Source: Armatimonadota bacterium (GTDB taxonomy: Bacteria > Armatimonadota > Chthonomonadetes > Chthonomonadales > Chthonomonadaceae). Taken from it: a stretch of DNA of 64,000 nt. Under the pieces are notes generated by a model. The model was given only the letters and a program-made list of their open reading frames with translations. It ran no database searches and was not told where the DNA came from. Where the stretch lies: the NCBI GenBank assembly GCA_028871815.1, contig JAGWMJ010000004.1:124001-188000 (forward strand). The letters run 5' to 3'. Position 1 is the stretch's first letter; every line of letters starts with the position of its first letter. The position numbers were made by a program, and so were the translations under genes. Of the stretch, positions 37,101 to 49,926 are shown in pieces.

Positions 37101-39382
37101 GGTTCCGGACGGGAGAGCTCCCGGTTCTCTACTGCTCACCGACCATGGAACTGGGCGTGGATATCTCCCGCCTGAACGTGGTTAATATGCGCAATGTTCC
37201 GCCGACGCCGGCGAATTACGCCCAGCGAAGCGGTCGTGCCGGAAGAAGCGGGCAGCCGGCACTTGTGTTCTCATACTGCACAACAGGCAGCCCGCACGAC
37301 CAGTACTTCTTCAAACGACCGGACCGTATGGTTGCCGGCGCCGTTACGCCGCCGCGTCTCGATCTCGCGAATGAGGATCTTGTTCGAGCTCATGTTCATG
37401 CGATTTGGCTGGCCGAGACCGGGTATGCCGGCCATGCCCTGTCGCTCGGCAAGTCGCTTAAAGACCTGCTCGACCTGACAGGCAGTCCTCCGCCGCTCCG
37501 GCTTCTGGACTTCGTGCAGGCTGCGCTGGACGATCCCAAAGCCCGAGAAAGGGCAAAGCTGAGCGCGGAGCGCGTCCTCGCTACCTTCGATGGAGCGCTC
37601 CGTTCCTCCGATTGGTGGAGTCCTCGTTGGCTTGACGATGTTCTTCTTCAGGTTGGACGCAGCTTCGAGGCCGCGTGCCGGCGTTGGCGCGAGCTCTACC
37701 TTTCGGCGCTTAAGCAGCAGGAGGTACAGAACGCCATCGTCCTGGACGCATCGCGCCCGCCTGCCGCCAAGCAATTGGCGAAAAGACTCCGTGGAGAAGC
37801 CGAACAGCAGTTGAAGCTTCTCATAGAGATCGGGAACGTCACACAGTCTGATTTCTACTCGTATCGCTACTTTGCCGGCGAGGGCTTCCTGCCGGGCTAC
37901 AACTTCCCGCGCTTGCCGCTCTCGGCACACATTCCGAGCCGCTCCAGGAAGCAGCGAGATGAGTTCCTGTCGCGTCCGCGGTTCCTGGCAATCTCGGAAT
38001 TCGGCCCTCGGTCCATCGTTTACCACGACGGCGCCCGATACGAGATCAACAAAGTCATTCGCCCAGTTGCGGAGCGCGAAGGTGACGACGAGCTGTTCAC
38101 CGGTAGCGCGAAACTGTGTCCGTACTGCGGCTATCTGCACCCGGTTTCCAGCAGCGACTCGTTCGATACGTGCGAACGGTGCTCAACGCAGCTCGACGCT
38201 TCGATAACCAACCTGTTCCGCCTGCAAAACGTCGCTACTCGTCGACGTGAGCGGATCTCGTGCGACGAGGAAGAGCGGATGCGCATGGGTTACGATATGC
38301 GGACGGGCGTTCGCTTTGCCGACTATGGAGCAGGACCGGTCTACCGCATCGCCTCCGTGCTGGTTAACGGTGAACCGCTTGCAGAGCTCGCATACGGAAA
38401 CGCCGCCACCCTATGGCGGATCAACCAGGGCTGGACGCGCCGGAAGAACAAGCAACAGCTTGGATTCATGCTCGACATCGAGCGTGGTTTCTGGGCGAGA
38501 AACGAGAACGAGACTCCTGAAGGGCCGGATGCTGACCCAATCTCGGTACGTGTCGAGAGAGTGATTCCCTACGTCGATGACCGCCGTAACTGCTTACTCC
38601 TCACGTTGCCGGACCAGCAGCCGGCAAATGTCATGGCCTCCCTCCAGGCCGCGCTCAAGAGCGCGATACAGGTCACCTACCAGTTGGAGGACAGCGAGCT
38701 CGCCGCCGAGCCGCTTCCCGGTCCGGGCGAGCGGAATCTGCTTCTCTTCTATGAAGCTGCCGAAGGTGGCGCCGGAGTACTGCGCCGCCTGCTGGACAAT
38801 CCCTCCGCTGTGCCGGATGTCGCCACAGAAGCGCTCCGCATCTGTCACTTTGACCCGGTAACCGGAGACGATCTGAGGCGAGCACCACACGCTCGCGAGG
38901 ACTGCGAGGCAGCCTGCTACGATTGTCTGATGAGTTACGCGAACCAGCGGGATCACGAACTGCTCGACCGCAAGGCCATCGCTCCAGTCCTCCTTGCGCT
39001 CCGCAACGCGACGGTCTCGACATCGCCGGCATCGGTGCCGCGATCGGCGCATCGTGACTCGCTATTGGATCGCTGCGGATCGCAGCTGGAGCGCCTGTGG
39101 GTCAGCCACATGGACACAAAGGGTTATCACCTTCCGACGGACAGTCAGAAGGTCATCGATCAGTGCGCAACATGCCCTGACTTTCTTTATCTCGACCACG
39201 GCCATCAGGCAGCCATCTACGTTGACGGACCCCCTCACGACTTTCCCGACCGACAGGCCAGGGACGAGCGACAAACCGTCTGTATGGAGGACCAGGGCTA
39301 CATCGTTATCCGGTTTCATCATCAGGACAACTGGGATGAGATCATCGCGAAGTTTCCGTCCCTGTTCGGGAGGCCGGAATGA
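34163..39382 (+). CDS. DUF1998-type DEAD/DEAH helicase with C-terminal Vsr-like nuclease domain
   Basis: This 1,739-residue protein has Walker A TTGTGSGKS (~112), a DEAH-box variant VLDEMHTYRG (~230) and SAT motif (~264). The C-terminal helicase lobe has MELGVDISRLNVVNMRNVPP (~995) and QRSGRAGRSG (~1020). Cysteine pairs (CRECG, CLRCG, CPYCG with CERC) look like zinc knuckles. A DUF1998/MZB region (~1380-1600) contains LLFYEAAEGGAGVL and CYDCLMSY. The last ~110 residues resemble Vsr/MTES_1575 endonucleases: PDFLYL, AIYVDGPPHD, RDERQTVCMEDQGYIVIRF. Such helicases occur in DISARM (DrmA/DrmB) and Druantia (DruE). It is the first gene of the operon and overlaps the next by ATGA. Confidence 0.88.
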   Translation: MDVFDLRHRLIDDYASYISSFIRIHDQRIRDHVNDSLDNGLLWPDPLIQLNPSFEPGAWIDDLVKDKTLHEECSRIFRIKPKRESAGNPMRLHKHQSDAVEVARSDNHYVLTTGTGSGKSLAYIVPIVDSVLRRGTGRGIQAIVVYPMNALANSQAGELEKFLSYGYPEHKEPVTYARYTGQESDAERAEILAHPPDILLTNYVMLELILTRPFEKPLIDRAQGLRFFVLDEMHTYRGRQGSDVALLVRRVREALRAPEMQCVGTSATLVTDGVYITQQEEVAGVASQLFGVEVKPANVIGETLRRATPNRSLVDPSFVTELTRRVADQSLKPPVTYDDFVSDPLSVWIESTFGVFEEPDTARLTRMRPRNLTGDGGAASELADVTGQPQDQCESAIKDGLQGGYICERNPETGLPAFAFRLHQFISRGDSVYSSLESEVDRHITVNGQQFVPGDRSRVLLPMVFCRECGQEYYSVRRNEDSQSNAVQYTPRDLSDQYDDDDGKPGFLHVSVSEPWPTTEYEYLDRLPEDWVEVANGTTRVRRDRRDELPAAVRVGPLGRETTDGLPAHYLAAPFRFCLRCGVSYSATQRSDFSKLSSLSSEGRSTATTILSLAAIRNLRGQSDLGAEARKLLSFTDNRQDAALQAGHFNDFVEISLLRSALFAAVAKAGPHGLRHDKLTQRTFEALALPKELYSANPGERFQAEHDTERAFRNLLGYRLYRDLKRGWRVTAPNLEQCGLLQIQYDSLDDACNADDLWQGAHPALVMAAPDTRFRIAKTLLDFMRRALAIKVDYLDGRFQEQLEQQSSQRLREPWAIDEEEKLETSSILLPRSRRRNDYGGNVYLSARGGYGRYLCGVKAFPEYSEAGKRLKTDDAQAIVLQVLEALTVAGIIERVSEPSAEEQVPGFQVVAGSLRWIAGTGDKAFHDPIRTPRPPAEGSTTNPFFVAFYKTVASDLHGLEAREHTAQVPYDERQDREYRFRTGELPVLYCSPTMELGVDISRLNVVNMRNVPPTPANYAQRSGRAGRSGQPALVFSYCTTGSPHDQYFFKRPDRMVAGAVTPPRLDLANEDLVRAHVHAIWLAETGYAGHALSLGKSLKDLLDLTGSPPPLRLLDFVQAALDDPKARERAKLSAERVLATFDGALRSSDWWSPRWLDDVLLQVGRSFEAACRRWRELYLSALKQQEVQNAIVLDASRPPAAKQLAKRLRGEAEQQLKLLIEIGNVTQSDFYSYRYFAGEGFLPGYNFPRLPLSAHIPSRSRKQRDEFLSRPRFLAISEFGPRSIVYHDGARYEINKVIRPVAEREGDDELFTGSAKLCPYCGYLHPVSSSDSFDTCERCSTQLDASITNLFRLQNVATRRRERISCDEEERMRMGYDMRTGVRFADYGAGPVYRIASVLVNGEPLAELAYGNAATLWRINQGWTRRKNKQQLGFMLDIERGFWARNENETPEGPDADPISVRVERVIPYVDDRRNCLLLTLPDQQPANVMASLQAALKSAIQVTYQLEDSELAAEPLPGPGERNLLLFYEAAEGGAGVLRRLLDNPSAVPDVATEALRICHFDPVTGDDLRRAPHAREDCEAACYDCLMSYANQRDHELLDRKAIAPVLLALRNATVSTSPASVPRSAHRDSLLDRCGSQLERLWVSHMDTKGYHLPTDSQKVIDQCATCPDFLYLDHGHQAAIYVDGPPHDFPDRQARDERQTVCMEDQGYIVIRFHHQDNWDEIIAKFPSLFGRPE

Positions 39383-42198
39383 GCTTCGCCGTCGGATCGT
39401 TGGTGAAGGCGCGCGGGCGTGAGTGGGTGGTGTTGCCCGAGTCCGAAGGCGAGCTCCTGGTTCTCCGTCCGCTTGGCGGAACGGAAGACGAGGTCTCGGG
39501 CATCTTCCTGCCACTGGAGAAGGTTGAGCCGGCATCGTTCGACCTGCCGGACCCCGCGCAGAATGGAGACTTCCGCTCTTGCAGACTTCTGCGAGATGCG
39601 GTGCGTCTCGGCTTCCGGTCCAGCGCGGGTCCGTTTCGCTCATTTGCCCGGATCGCCGTAGAGCCGCGAGCGTATCAGATCGTTCCGCTGCTCATGGCGC
39701 TGAAGATGGAGACCGTTCGCCTCTTGATCGCCGACGACGTCGGCATAGGCAAGACTGTTGAAGCCGGTCTTGTAGCCAGGGAGCTTCTAGATCGAGGGGA
39801 AGTCACCCGTCTTGCGGTCCTGTGTTTGCCGCAGATAGCGGAACAGTGGCAGGCCGAGCTCCGAGACAAGTTCCATATCGATGCGGAGCTGGTACTCCCG
39901 TCTACTGCCTCGCGATTGGAGAGAAATTGCCGCGTTGGGCAATCGCTGTTCGATATCTACCCGTTCGTCGTCGTATCCACGGACTTCATTAAGTCCGACC
40001 GCCGGCTGGACGAGTTTCTACGCACGTGTCCTGAGCTGGTTATTGTGGACGAAGCCCATACGTGCGCCCGGAGCGGGGAGGGCCGAGGCGGGCGCCACCA
40101 ACGCCATCGATTGGTGGCCGAGCTCGCGAAGCGCCCGGAGCGTCACCTCATCCTCGTGACTGCGACCCCGCATAGCGGCAACGAAAACGCATTTCGCTCA
40201 CTGCTCGGTCTCCTGAAACCCGAATTCGGCGAGCTGCCGGACGACCTTTCGGGACCGGAGAACGAGCGGCATAGGAGAACGCTTGCCGCTCACTTCGTTC
40301 AGCGGCGCCGGGCGGACATTCGATCTTATTTAAGCGACGAGACGCCCTTCCCAGGTCGCGATGAAGCGGAAGAGACCTACAAGCTGTCCGAGCCCTATCG
40401 CAAGCTCTTTGAAAAGGTGCTTCGCTACGCTCGCGAGACCGTCGCCGATCAAACCGGTGGAGAGCACCGCCAGAGAGTTCGGTGGTGGTCAGCCCTGGCA
40501 CTGCTCCGGTCCATTGCATCCAGCCCGGCGGCGGCTGCGGCGACCTTAAGAAGCCGAGCATCTACGGCCGACACGGCGACCGTTGAGGAGGCCGACGCGG
40601 TCGGACGCCGGTCGGTACTCGACCTGCCGGGTGATGAGTCTGTAGAGGATGCGGACGTAACACCTGGCAGCATCGAAGGAATGGAAGACGACGAATCGCA
40701 GCCCAATCGGCGGCGGCTGCTGGATCTGGCGCGAGAGGCAGACGCGCTCAAGGGAGCAGACGACTTCAAGCTTCAGAAGGCGATCACGCTCCTCAAGAAG
40801 GTCGTTCAGGACGGATTTCGACCGATCGTCTTCTGCCGCTTTATCGACACCGCAGACTACGTGGCGCAAGCCCTCAGGGAGAAGCTCCCGAAGGAGATCG
40901 AGGTTACATCGATCACCGGCACACTTCCTCCGGCAGAGCGTGAAGCCCGAGTTGCCGAACTCATTCAAGCGCCGAAGCACATTCTCGTGTGCACGGACTG
41001 CCTGTCGGAAGGCATCAACCTCCAGGAGGGCTTCGACGCCGTCGTTCACTACGACCTGTCGTGGAACCCCACTCGCCATGAGCAGCGCGAGGGCCGAGTC
41101 GATCGATACGGCCAACCCTCAGGCACGGTTCGAGCGCTGACCTACTACGGAGTAGACAACCAGATCGACGGGATCGTCCTCGACGTGCTGCTTCGCAAGC
41201 ACAAAATGATCCGAAACAGCCTCGGCATCTCGGTGCCGGTTCCCGTGAACTCCGACCAGGTTGTGGAAGCCATCTTCGAGGGCCTGCTGCTGCGCGGAGC
41301 AACGGGTGTCAACTCCTCGCAGCTCTCCCTGCAGTTTGACGAGTTTATTGCCCGGCAATCGCACGATCTCCATACGGAGTGGGAGGCCACAACAGAACGC
41401 GAGAAGAGGTCTCGCACGCTCTTTGCCCAGGCAACGATCCAGGTTGCAGAGGTCGCTAGCGAACTTGACGCCGTACGCGGTGCCATCGGGTCGAGCGCGA
41501 CGGTGGAGGCATTCCTGCGCGAGTCGATTCGCGCCAACGGCGGCACGGTCTCAGGCTCCGGCGCTCTTGACGCGGACCTCAGCAGTTGTTCGCAGGCGGT
41601 CCAGGATGCCGTCGGAGGCGCAACCAGGTTCCGGGCACGGTTCTCCCTACCGGTCGGCAAAGGCGAGATCTACCTGTCGCGCACCCATCCGATCGTGGAA
41701 GGTCTCGCGACCTATACGATGGATTCGGCGCTCGACCCTCTGGGGAACGGAGTGGCCCGGCGCTGTGGCGTTATCCGCACCGATGACGTGGAGCGTCGAA
41801 CGACCCTGTTGATGCTCAGGCTGCGATTTCACATCGTGAGCGGGAGCGGAGCGGACGAACGGCAGCTTCTGGCGGAGGACCTCGCGCTCGTTGCATTCGA
41901 GGGTTCGCCCCAGAGCCCGCTCTGGTTAGACGCCCAGCGGACGGAGTCTCTCCTAAACGCTGAACCGAAGGGCAACATACCGCCCGCCGACGCGCAGGCT
42001 TTCCTCCAGCGCGTGATAGACGACTTCGATCACCTTCGGCCGGCTCTGGACACGACGGCTCAGGAGTGCGCCGACGAATTGCTGAGCTCGCATCGGCGCG
42101 TTCGCGCCGCGTCGAAGCAACGCGAAAGCACCTATCGAGTCGAGCCGCAACTACCACCGGACCTACTCGGACTATTCGTCTTCTTGCCTGCAAGCTAA
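39379..42198 (+). CDS. SNF2-family helicase (DrmD-like)
   Basis: The 939-residue ATPase carries the SNF2 variant of Walker [15 protein letters not shown] (~116), DEAHTCAR (~222), TATPHSG, and in the second lobe [34 protein letters not shown] and [11 protein letters not shown] (~567). The long C-terminal region after ~620 has no assigned domain. In DISARM-class systems the SNF2 protein is DrmD, thought to translocate on DNA as part of the restriction machinery. It overlaps the helicase gene by four bases and is followed 12 bases later by the DUF4268 gene. Confidence 0.88.
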   Translation: MSFAVGSLVKARGREWVVLPESEGELLVLRPLGGTEDEVSGIFLPLEKVEPASFDLPDPAQNGDFRSCRLLRDAVRLGFRSSAGPFRSFARIAVEPRAYQIVPLLMALKMETVRLLIADDVGIGKTVEAGLVARELLDRGEVTRLAVLCLPQIAEQWQAELRDKFHIDAELVLPSTASRLERNCRVGQSLFDIYPFVVVSTDFIKSDRRLDEFLRTCPELVIVDEAHTCARSGEGRGGRHQRHRLVAELAKRPERHLILVTATPHSGNENAFRSLLGLLKPEFGELPDDLSGPENERHRRTLAAHFVQRRRADIRSYLSDETPFPGRDEAEETYKLSEPYRKLFEKVLRYARETVADQTGGEHRQRVRWWSALALLRSIASSPAAAAATLRSRASTADTATVEEADAVGRRSVLDLPGDESVEDADVTPGSIEGMEDDESQPNRRRLLDLAREADALKGADDFKLQKAITLLKKVVQDGFRPIVFCRFIDTADYVAQALREKLPKEIEVTSITGTLPPAEREARVAELIQAPKHILVCTDCLSEGINLQEGFDAVVHYDLSWNPTRHEQREGRVDRYGQPSGTVRALTYYGVDNQIDGIVLDVLLRKHKMIRNSLGISVPVPVNSDQVVEAIFEGLLLRGATGVNSSQLSLQFDEFIARQSHDLHTEWEATTEREKRSRTLFAQATIQVAEVASELDAVRGAIGSSATVEAFLRESIRANGGTVSGSGALDADLSSCSQAVQDAVGGATRFRARFSLPVGKGEIYLSRTHPIVEGLATYTMDSALDPLGNGVARRCGVIRTDDVERRTTLLMLRLRFHIVSGSGADERQLLAEDLALVAFEGSPQSPLWLDAQRTESLLNAEPKGNIPPADAQAFLQRVIDDFDHLRPALDTTAQECADELLSSHRRVRAASKQRESTYRVEPQLPPDLLGLFVFLPAS

Positions 42199-42210
42199 GG
42201 AGGATTTCTG

Positions 42211-43233
42211 ATGAACGGACCGGCACAGGGAAAGCCCGCGCTCGGGCGGCTTGAACAACTGGACATCAAGACTTATTGGCAAAATGAAGCCTCCGAATTC
42301 ACACCATGGCTCGCTCAGGAAGAGAACCTCGGCCTCTTGGGAGAGGCTATTGGCCTGGAACTAGAGCTCGTATCCACCGAGCAGGCGGTCGGCCCGTTCG
42401 CCGCAGACATTGTATGCAAGCGTCGCGCCGACGCGCAGAAGGTCGTGATCGAAAACCAGATCGAAAAGACGGACCACACTCATCTGGGTCAGATTATCAC
42501 TTACGCGGCCGGATTGCACGCTACGACGGTCATCTGGATCGCTCGACAGTTTACAGATGAACATCGCGCTGCACTGGATTGGCTCAACGAGCATACGCCC
42601 GCAGAAGTTGCATTCTTCGCTGTAACCGTGGAGCTGTGGATGATTGGGCGTTCGGCTCCGGCACCACGATTCAACGTTGTTGCTCGTCCGAACGTCTGGA
42701 CAAAGCCGGCAGCTCAGCCATCGCCGTTAACAGACCGGGATAAGTCGATGTTGGAGTACTGGGGAGAGCTCGGAAAGGTCGTCAACGACAATCCCGGCCC
42801 CTTGCGTGCTCCGGCTCCTTCAACGGGGAACTCGGTGAACTTCGCCATCGGCAAATCCGGAGTCGCGCTCGCGGCTGTGATTAACCCTACGAATAAGTGG
42901 ATCAGAATCGAGATATACCTGAACGGCGGTTCGGCGAAGGCCCGGTTTGATCAACTCTACTCACAGAAGACCATTGCGGACGCCAAGATCAGCGGGCTCG
43001 AGTGGCAGCGACTAGATGGCAAGCAGGATTGTCGAATTGCCCTCTTCAAACACGAAACTGATCCCGCCAACCGCTCAGACTGGGCGAAGCAACATAGTTG
43101 GCTTCGCGATACGGCAAAGCAATTCGACGCGGTATTTCGACCGCTCGTCAAACAACTCAAGGATTCACCACCGGCTACGGTCAGCACAGCGGGTAATGGC
43201 GTTGATACTAGCGGAGTCGAAGCAAGCGGCTGA
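42211..43233 (+). CDS. DUF4268 protein with PD-(D/E)XK-like nuclease core
   Basis: The N-terminal half reads EENLGLLGEAIGLELELVSTE, then FAADIVCKRRADAQKVVIENQIEKTDHTHLGQIITYAAGL. This is the E/D-xVIENQ layout of a PD-(D/E)XK fold, with Gln in place of Lys. The C-terminal ~150 residues are DUF4268 (KWIRIEIYLNGGSAKARFDQL). The ATG has a strong AAGGAGG. It probably acts with the neighbouring helicases and methyltransferase as a nuclease or DNA-binding subunit; that role is inference. Confidence 0.8.
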   Translation: MNGPAQGKPALGRLEQLDIKTYWQNEASEFTPWLAQEENLGLLGEAIGLELELVSTEQAVGPFAADIVCKRRADAQKVVIENQIEKTDHTHLGQIITYAAGLHATTVIWIARQFTDEHRAALDWLNEHTPAEVAFFAVTVELWMIGRSAPAPRFNVVARPNVWTKPAAQPSPLTDRDKSMLEYWGELGKVVNDNPGPLRAPAPSTGNSVNFAIGKSGVALAAVINPTNKWIRIEIYLNGGSAKARFDQLYSQKTIADAKISGLEWQRLDGKQDCRIALFKHETDPANRSDWAKQHSWLRDTAKQFDAVFRPLVKQLKDSPPATVSTAGNGVDTSGVEASG

Positions 43234-43262
43234 CCGTATTCCTGTCGCAACGAATCGCTTCA

Positions 43263-46761
<3,499 letters not shown>

Positions 46762-46772
<11 letters not shown>

Positions 46773-47847
46773 CGCTTCGGCTAATCACGAACGTCACCAA
46801 CCAAAGGACGGTGATCGTCTCCTTCCTCCCGCTCGGTGCAATCGGTCACAAGGCAGCACTCATTCAAACGGGCGATGGCTTGCCGGGTGGCGAAAGACAA
46901 CGAATTCAACCAACCAGCGGTCCGTCATTTCCTGCTTCACACCGAGTACCGCAATGAGCGACAAGGGATGTCTGTATAGCGTAGCCGACGCCGGAGCTGC
47001 CGCTGTTCTGACCTCGATGCTGAATAGCTTCGTGGTTGATTACGTCGCCCGAACCGCGGTCGGTGGAACAGACCTTAGCTTCTTCATATTGAAGCAATTG
47101 CCGCTTTTGTCACCCAGTGCTTTCACCAGAGCTTGCTCATGGGAAGACGCAGTCGCGACGTGTGATTGGATCGGACCTCACGTGCTTGAATTGACTTACA
47201 CCGCCCATGACATCAGTGCTGTAGCTCGTCACCTCGGCTTCGACGGCCCTCCATTCCGGTGGGACGACGATCGTCGGTTTGTGTTGAGATGTGAGCTCGA
47301 CGCTGCCTTTTTCCACCTCTACGGCATCGAGCGCGACGACGTGGACTATATCATGGAGACCTTTCCAATCGTTAAGCGGAAGGACAAAGCGGAGCACGGC
47401 GAGTACCGCACCAAACGGGTCATCCTCGAAATCTACGACGAAATGCAGCTGGCCATTGAGACCGGCGTCCCATACCAGGCCCGGCTCGATCCGCCGCCGG
47501 CGAACGGATGGACACCGCCGGAGGAGCTGCTGAAGGAAGCGTTCGCTATGGACGCGGCCGACATGCCTCCCACGGCACGGACGCCGGCTGTTGGCCAGGA
47601 GCCCGCGGAGCTTGCGCTCGTGTCGCCGCCGGGCACGCCGCAGCCCATGCTGGATAAGAACGGCGAGATCTTGCGGGTGCGGGTGTACACAGCGGAGGGC
47701 GAAATCGCGCTGAATCGAGGTGTTGCCTTAGAACGCCGCAAGAACGGCGACGTGACGACGTGGACGGTGCTGGCGGACGGTGAAACAGTCGCGCGGCAGT
47801 TTCAGACCCCGCCGGCGGTGTTGAGGAGGTTGAGGGTGAAGATATGA
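46762..47847 (+). CDS. C-terminal (target recognition) part of the methyltransferase in another frame
   Basis: This frame is open from the AG tract to 47847. Its first ~60 codons are out-of-phase translation of modules 1 and 2. From TTNSTNQRSVISCFTP onward it is normal family sequence: SMLNSFVVDYVARTAVGGTDLSFFILKQLPLL, LDAAFFHLYGIERDDVDYIMETFPIVKRKD and YRTKRVILEIYDEM. This is the TaqI-like or PglX-type C-terminal domain that usually gives DNA target specificity. It needs a frame change in the (AG) tract to join the catalytic part. Whether ATG 46762 is ever used alone is unknown; no ribosome binding site supports it. Confidence 0.7.
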
Positions 47848-48128
47848 GGAGCGGACGCACAAGGCCAACAAGCGAGCCTCAACGAGCACGAATCGTGCTC
47901 AAAGCACCGGAGTATGAGCTCGCTTGGGTACGCGTCGTCGACCCGGCCCGCGAACTGGCGTACAGGCTCTATTCGATCTGCGAACGGAAGAAGCGCAGCG
48001 CGGACGGGCAGCGGTACAACGCGCTGGTATCCAGTTGGCCGGCGCTGGTTCGCTTGGCGCAGAACCTGGCCGCCGGACGGCCGTCGGCCCCAACCACAGG
48101 AGACATCTTCGCGGAGGTTCAGGAATAG
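47844..48128 (+). CDS. Small protein ending in a DUF1156 methyltransferase tail fragment
   Basis: The start overlaps the preceding stop (ATGA). The first ~30 residues are unrelated sequence. Residues 33-80, DPARELAYRLYSICERK then DGQRYNALVSSWPALVRLA, are the extreme C-terminus of DUF1156 DNA methyltransferases. The same tail occurs again at 50369-50490. The rest of the DUF1156 gene is absent, so this is probably a recombination remnant, although the frame remains intact and coupled. Confidence 0.55.
   Translation: MRSGRTRPTSEPQRARIVLKAPEYELAWVRVVDPARELAYRLYSICERKKRSADGQRYNALVSSWPALVRLAQNLAAGRPSAPTTGDIFAEVQE
47941..48062 (+). repeat. Duplicated 122-bp methyltransferase-tail segment, copy 1
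   Basis: Matches 50369-50490 at roughly nine of every ten bases by eye, in the same orientation and reading frame. The two copies flank the dual-OB, DUF488 and HEPN-fragment genes. Confidence 0.8.
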
Positions 48129-48131
48129 TCG

Positions 48132-48827
48132 ATGACTGTTGTCAAGCGGATCGTCTGTCTTGCCAATTCGCGAAAGCTCAGTGGTCGCTGCATAGCGGGT
48201 ATCGAGCTCGTCAATGGTGCACGCGTAGGCTGGATCCGTCCCGTTAGTGCGCGAGAGCATGAAGAGGTGTCTGAATACGAGCGCCAATTCGAGGACGGTT
48301 CCGATCCGCAAGTACTCGATATCATCGACGTGCCACTGCTCGGCCCGCGTCCAAAGGACTTCCAACGGGAGAACTGGCTACTGGATCCGGATTCCTATTG
48401 GCGGCGCGCTGACCGCCTGGGATGGGATGACTTGTCTACGCTCGCCGATCGGGTCGAGAGGTTGTGGGATGTCGGGTTGAGCGAAAACAACCAAAGGACC
48501 GACCGCGTCGCCGAGGATCAATTGCCTGGGATACCGAATTCGCTGCGTCTGATTCATACGAGCAATGTGAAAATGACTGTGTGTAGTCCAGGCGCGGCGT
48601 TTGGCAATCCGAAGCGCCGTGTCCAAGGGCATTTCGTTCACGCGGGTGTGGATTACCGACTATGGATCACCGATCCGAACTGCGAGAGGGCTTACCTCGC
48701 CAAAGCCGATGGAGAATATTCTATCGGCGAAAGCTATATTACCGTGAGCTTGGGCGAACCATATGAAGGCTTTGCTTACAAGTTGATTGCTGCGATAATG
48801 GAACGAGCCGGAGTACCTAAACAATGA
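48132..48827 (+). CDS. Dual-OB domain-containing protein
   Basis: The 231-residue product begins VKRIVCLANSRKLSGRCIAGIEL followed by GWIRPVSAREHEEVSEYER, and later has LRLIHTSNVKMTVCSP and FVHAGVDYRLWITDP. This matches the family annotated as dual OB-domain proteins, which commonly sit beside DUF488 genes. Two OB folds suggest nucleic-acid or nucleotide binding. It overlaps the next gene by ATGA, so it is translationally coupled. Its biochemical role is unknown. Confidence 0.7.
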   Translation: MTVVKRIVCLANSRKLSGRCIAGIELVNGARVGWIRPVSAREHEEVSEYERQFEDGSDPQVLDIIDVPLLGPRPKDFQRENWLLDPDSYWRRADRLGWDDLSTLADRVERLWDVGLSENNQRTDRVAEDQLPGIPNSLRLIHTSNVKMTVCSPGAAFGNPKRRVQGHFVHAGVDYRLWITDPNCERAYLAKADGEYSIGESYITVSLGEPYEGFAYKLIAAIMERAGVPKQ

Positions 48828-49447
48828 CTGGATCGGATCCCGGCGTCTTTTCCATCGGTCACTCTACGCACACGTTGGACCGATTCACCGACTTGGCCGC
48901 GCGGCACAAGGTAGTAGCCGTGGCCGACGTGCGCTCGTCGCCTTACAGCCGGTACAACCCGCAGTTCAACAAGGACGTTCTCCAAGGAGCTCTCGTCGCC
49001 CGCGGCATCGAGTACCACTTCCTTGGTAACAACCTTGGCGCGCGGCCGCCAGATCGGTCCCTATACGAAGGCGGTCGCGTCAAATATGCTCGACTTGCTG
49101 AGACGGAGCTGTTTGCTGTCGGCATCAAGCGCGTTATTGAGCTAGCGAGCCGACGTCGGGTCGCGTTAATGTGCGCCGAGAAGGACCCTCTGGAATGCCA
49201 CCGGACGCTGCTGGTAGCTCGGGCACTGGAGGAACAGGGAGTGACGGTGAACCACATCCTTGTTGATGGCCGGCTCGAGTCCCAACAGGAAGTGTTGGAG
49301 CGCCTGTTAAGCGTCATCGGTCTTCCGTACCACGACATGTTCAGTACCCACGAGGAGATGATCCTCGAAGCAATGGCACGCCAGGAAGAGAGGATTGCCT
49401 ACGTGGACAACAGCCAGTTAGCGACCGGGCAACGAGCAAAGCAATGA
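48824..49447 (+). CDS. DUF488 protein, first copy
   Basis: DUF488 signatures are present: FSIGHSTHTLDRF at the N-terminus, VADVRSSPYSRYNPQFNKD and the conserved CAEKDPLECHRTLLVARAL near residue 125. The Cys and the CHR motif are the usual candidates for catalytic or ligand-binding residues. The 207-residue length is slightly longer than a minimal domain. It overlaps its neighbours on both sides by four bases. Confidence 0.85.
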   Translation: MTGSDPGVFSIGHSTHTLDRFTDLAARHKVVAVADVRSSPYSRYNPQFNKDVLQGALVARGIEYHFLGNNLGARPPDRSLYEGGRVKYARLAETELFAVGIKRVIELASRRRVALMCAEKDPLECHRTLLVARALEEQGVTVNHILVDGRLESQQEVLERLLSVIGLPYHDMFSTHEEMILEAMARQEERIAYVDNSQLATGQRAKQ

Positions 49448-49881
49448 AGATGTTCACCATCGGGTTTACGAAGAAGTCCGCCCGGCAGTTCTTTGAGTTG
49501 TTGCGCGCATCTGGCGCACGGCGCATTGTGGATGTACGCCTGAACAATGTCTCGCAGCTTGCCGGATTCGCAAAGAAGGATGACTTGGCCTACTTCGCCG
49601 GGCAGGTCTGCAATATGGATTACGTCCACATTCCCGCCCTAGCGCCCACTCAGGAGATGCTCGATCGGTACAAGAAAAACGGTGGCGATTGGCGGGACTA
49701 CGAAACTGAGTTCATTCACCTCATGGTAGAGCGTCGCATCGAGGAAACGGTATCCGCCGATACCATCGCCGACGGGTGCCTCCTTTGTAGCGAGGACACT
49801 CCCGAGCACTGCCACCGCCGCCTTGTAGCCGAGTACCTTAAGGCGCATTGGGGCGACGTGGAGATCGTTCACCTTGCATAG
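49444..49881 (+). CDS. DUF488 protein, second copy
   Basis: A shorter (145-residue) DUF488 protein: FTIGFTKKSARQFFELLR, IVDVRLNNVSQLAGFAKKDDL and LLCSEDTPEHCHRRLVAEYL. The two DUF488 copies are quite different from each other, so this is not a recent duplication; paired long and short forms suggest they work together. After its stop the sequence runs into an HEPN-like fragment without a start codon. Confidence 0.85.
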   Translation: MKMFTIGFTKKSARQFFELLRASGARRIVDVRLNNVSQLAGFAKKDDLAYFAGQVCNMDYVHIPALAPTQEMLDRYKKNGGDWRDYETEFIHLMVERRIEETVSADTIADGCLLCSEDTPEHCHRRLVAEYLKAHWGDVEIVHLA

Positions 49882-49926
49882 GCACGAAAGCGAATCGCTA
49901 TCACCAACCACGAGTGTGCCGGCGAG

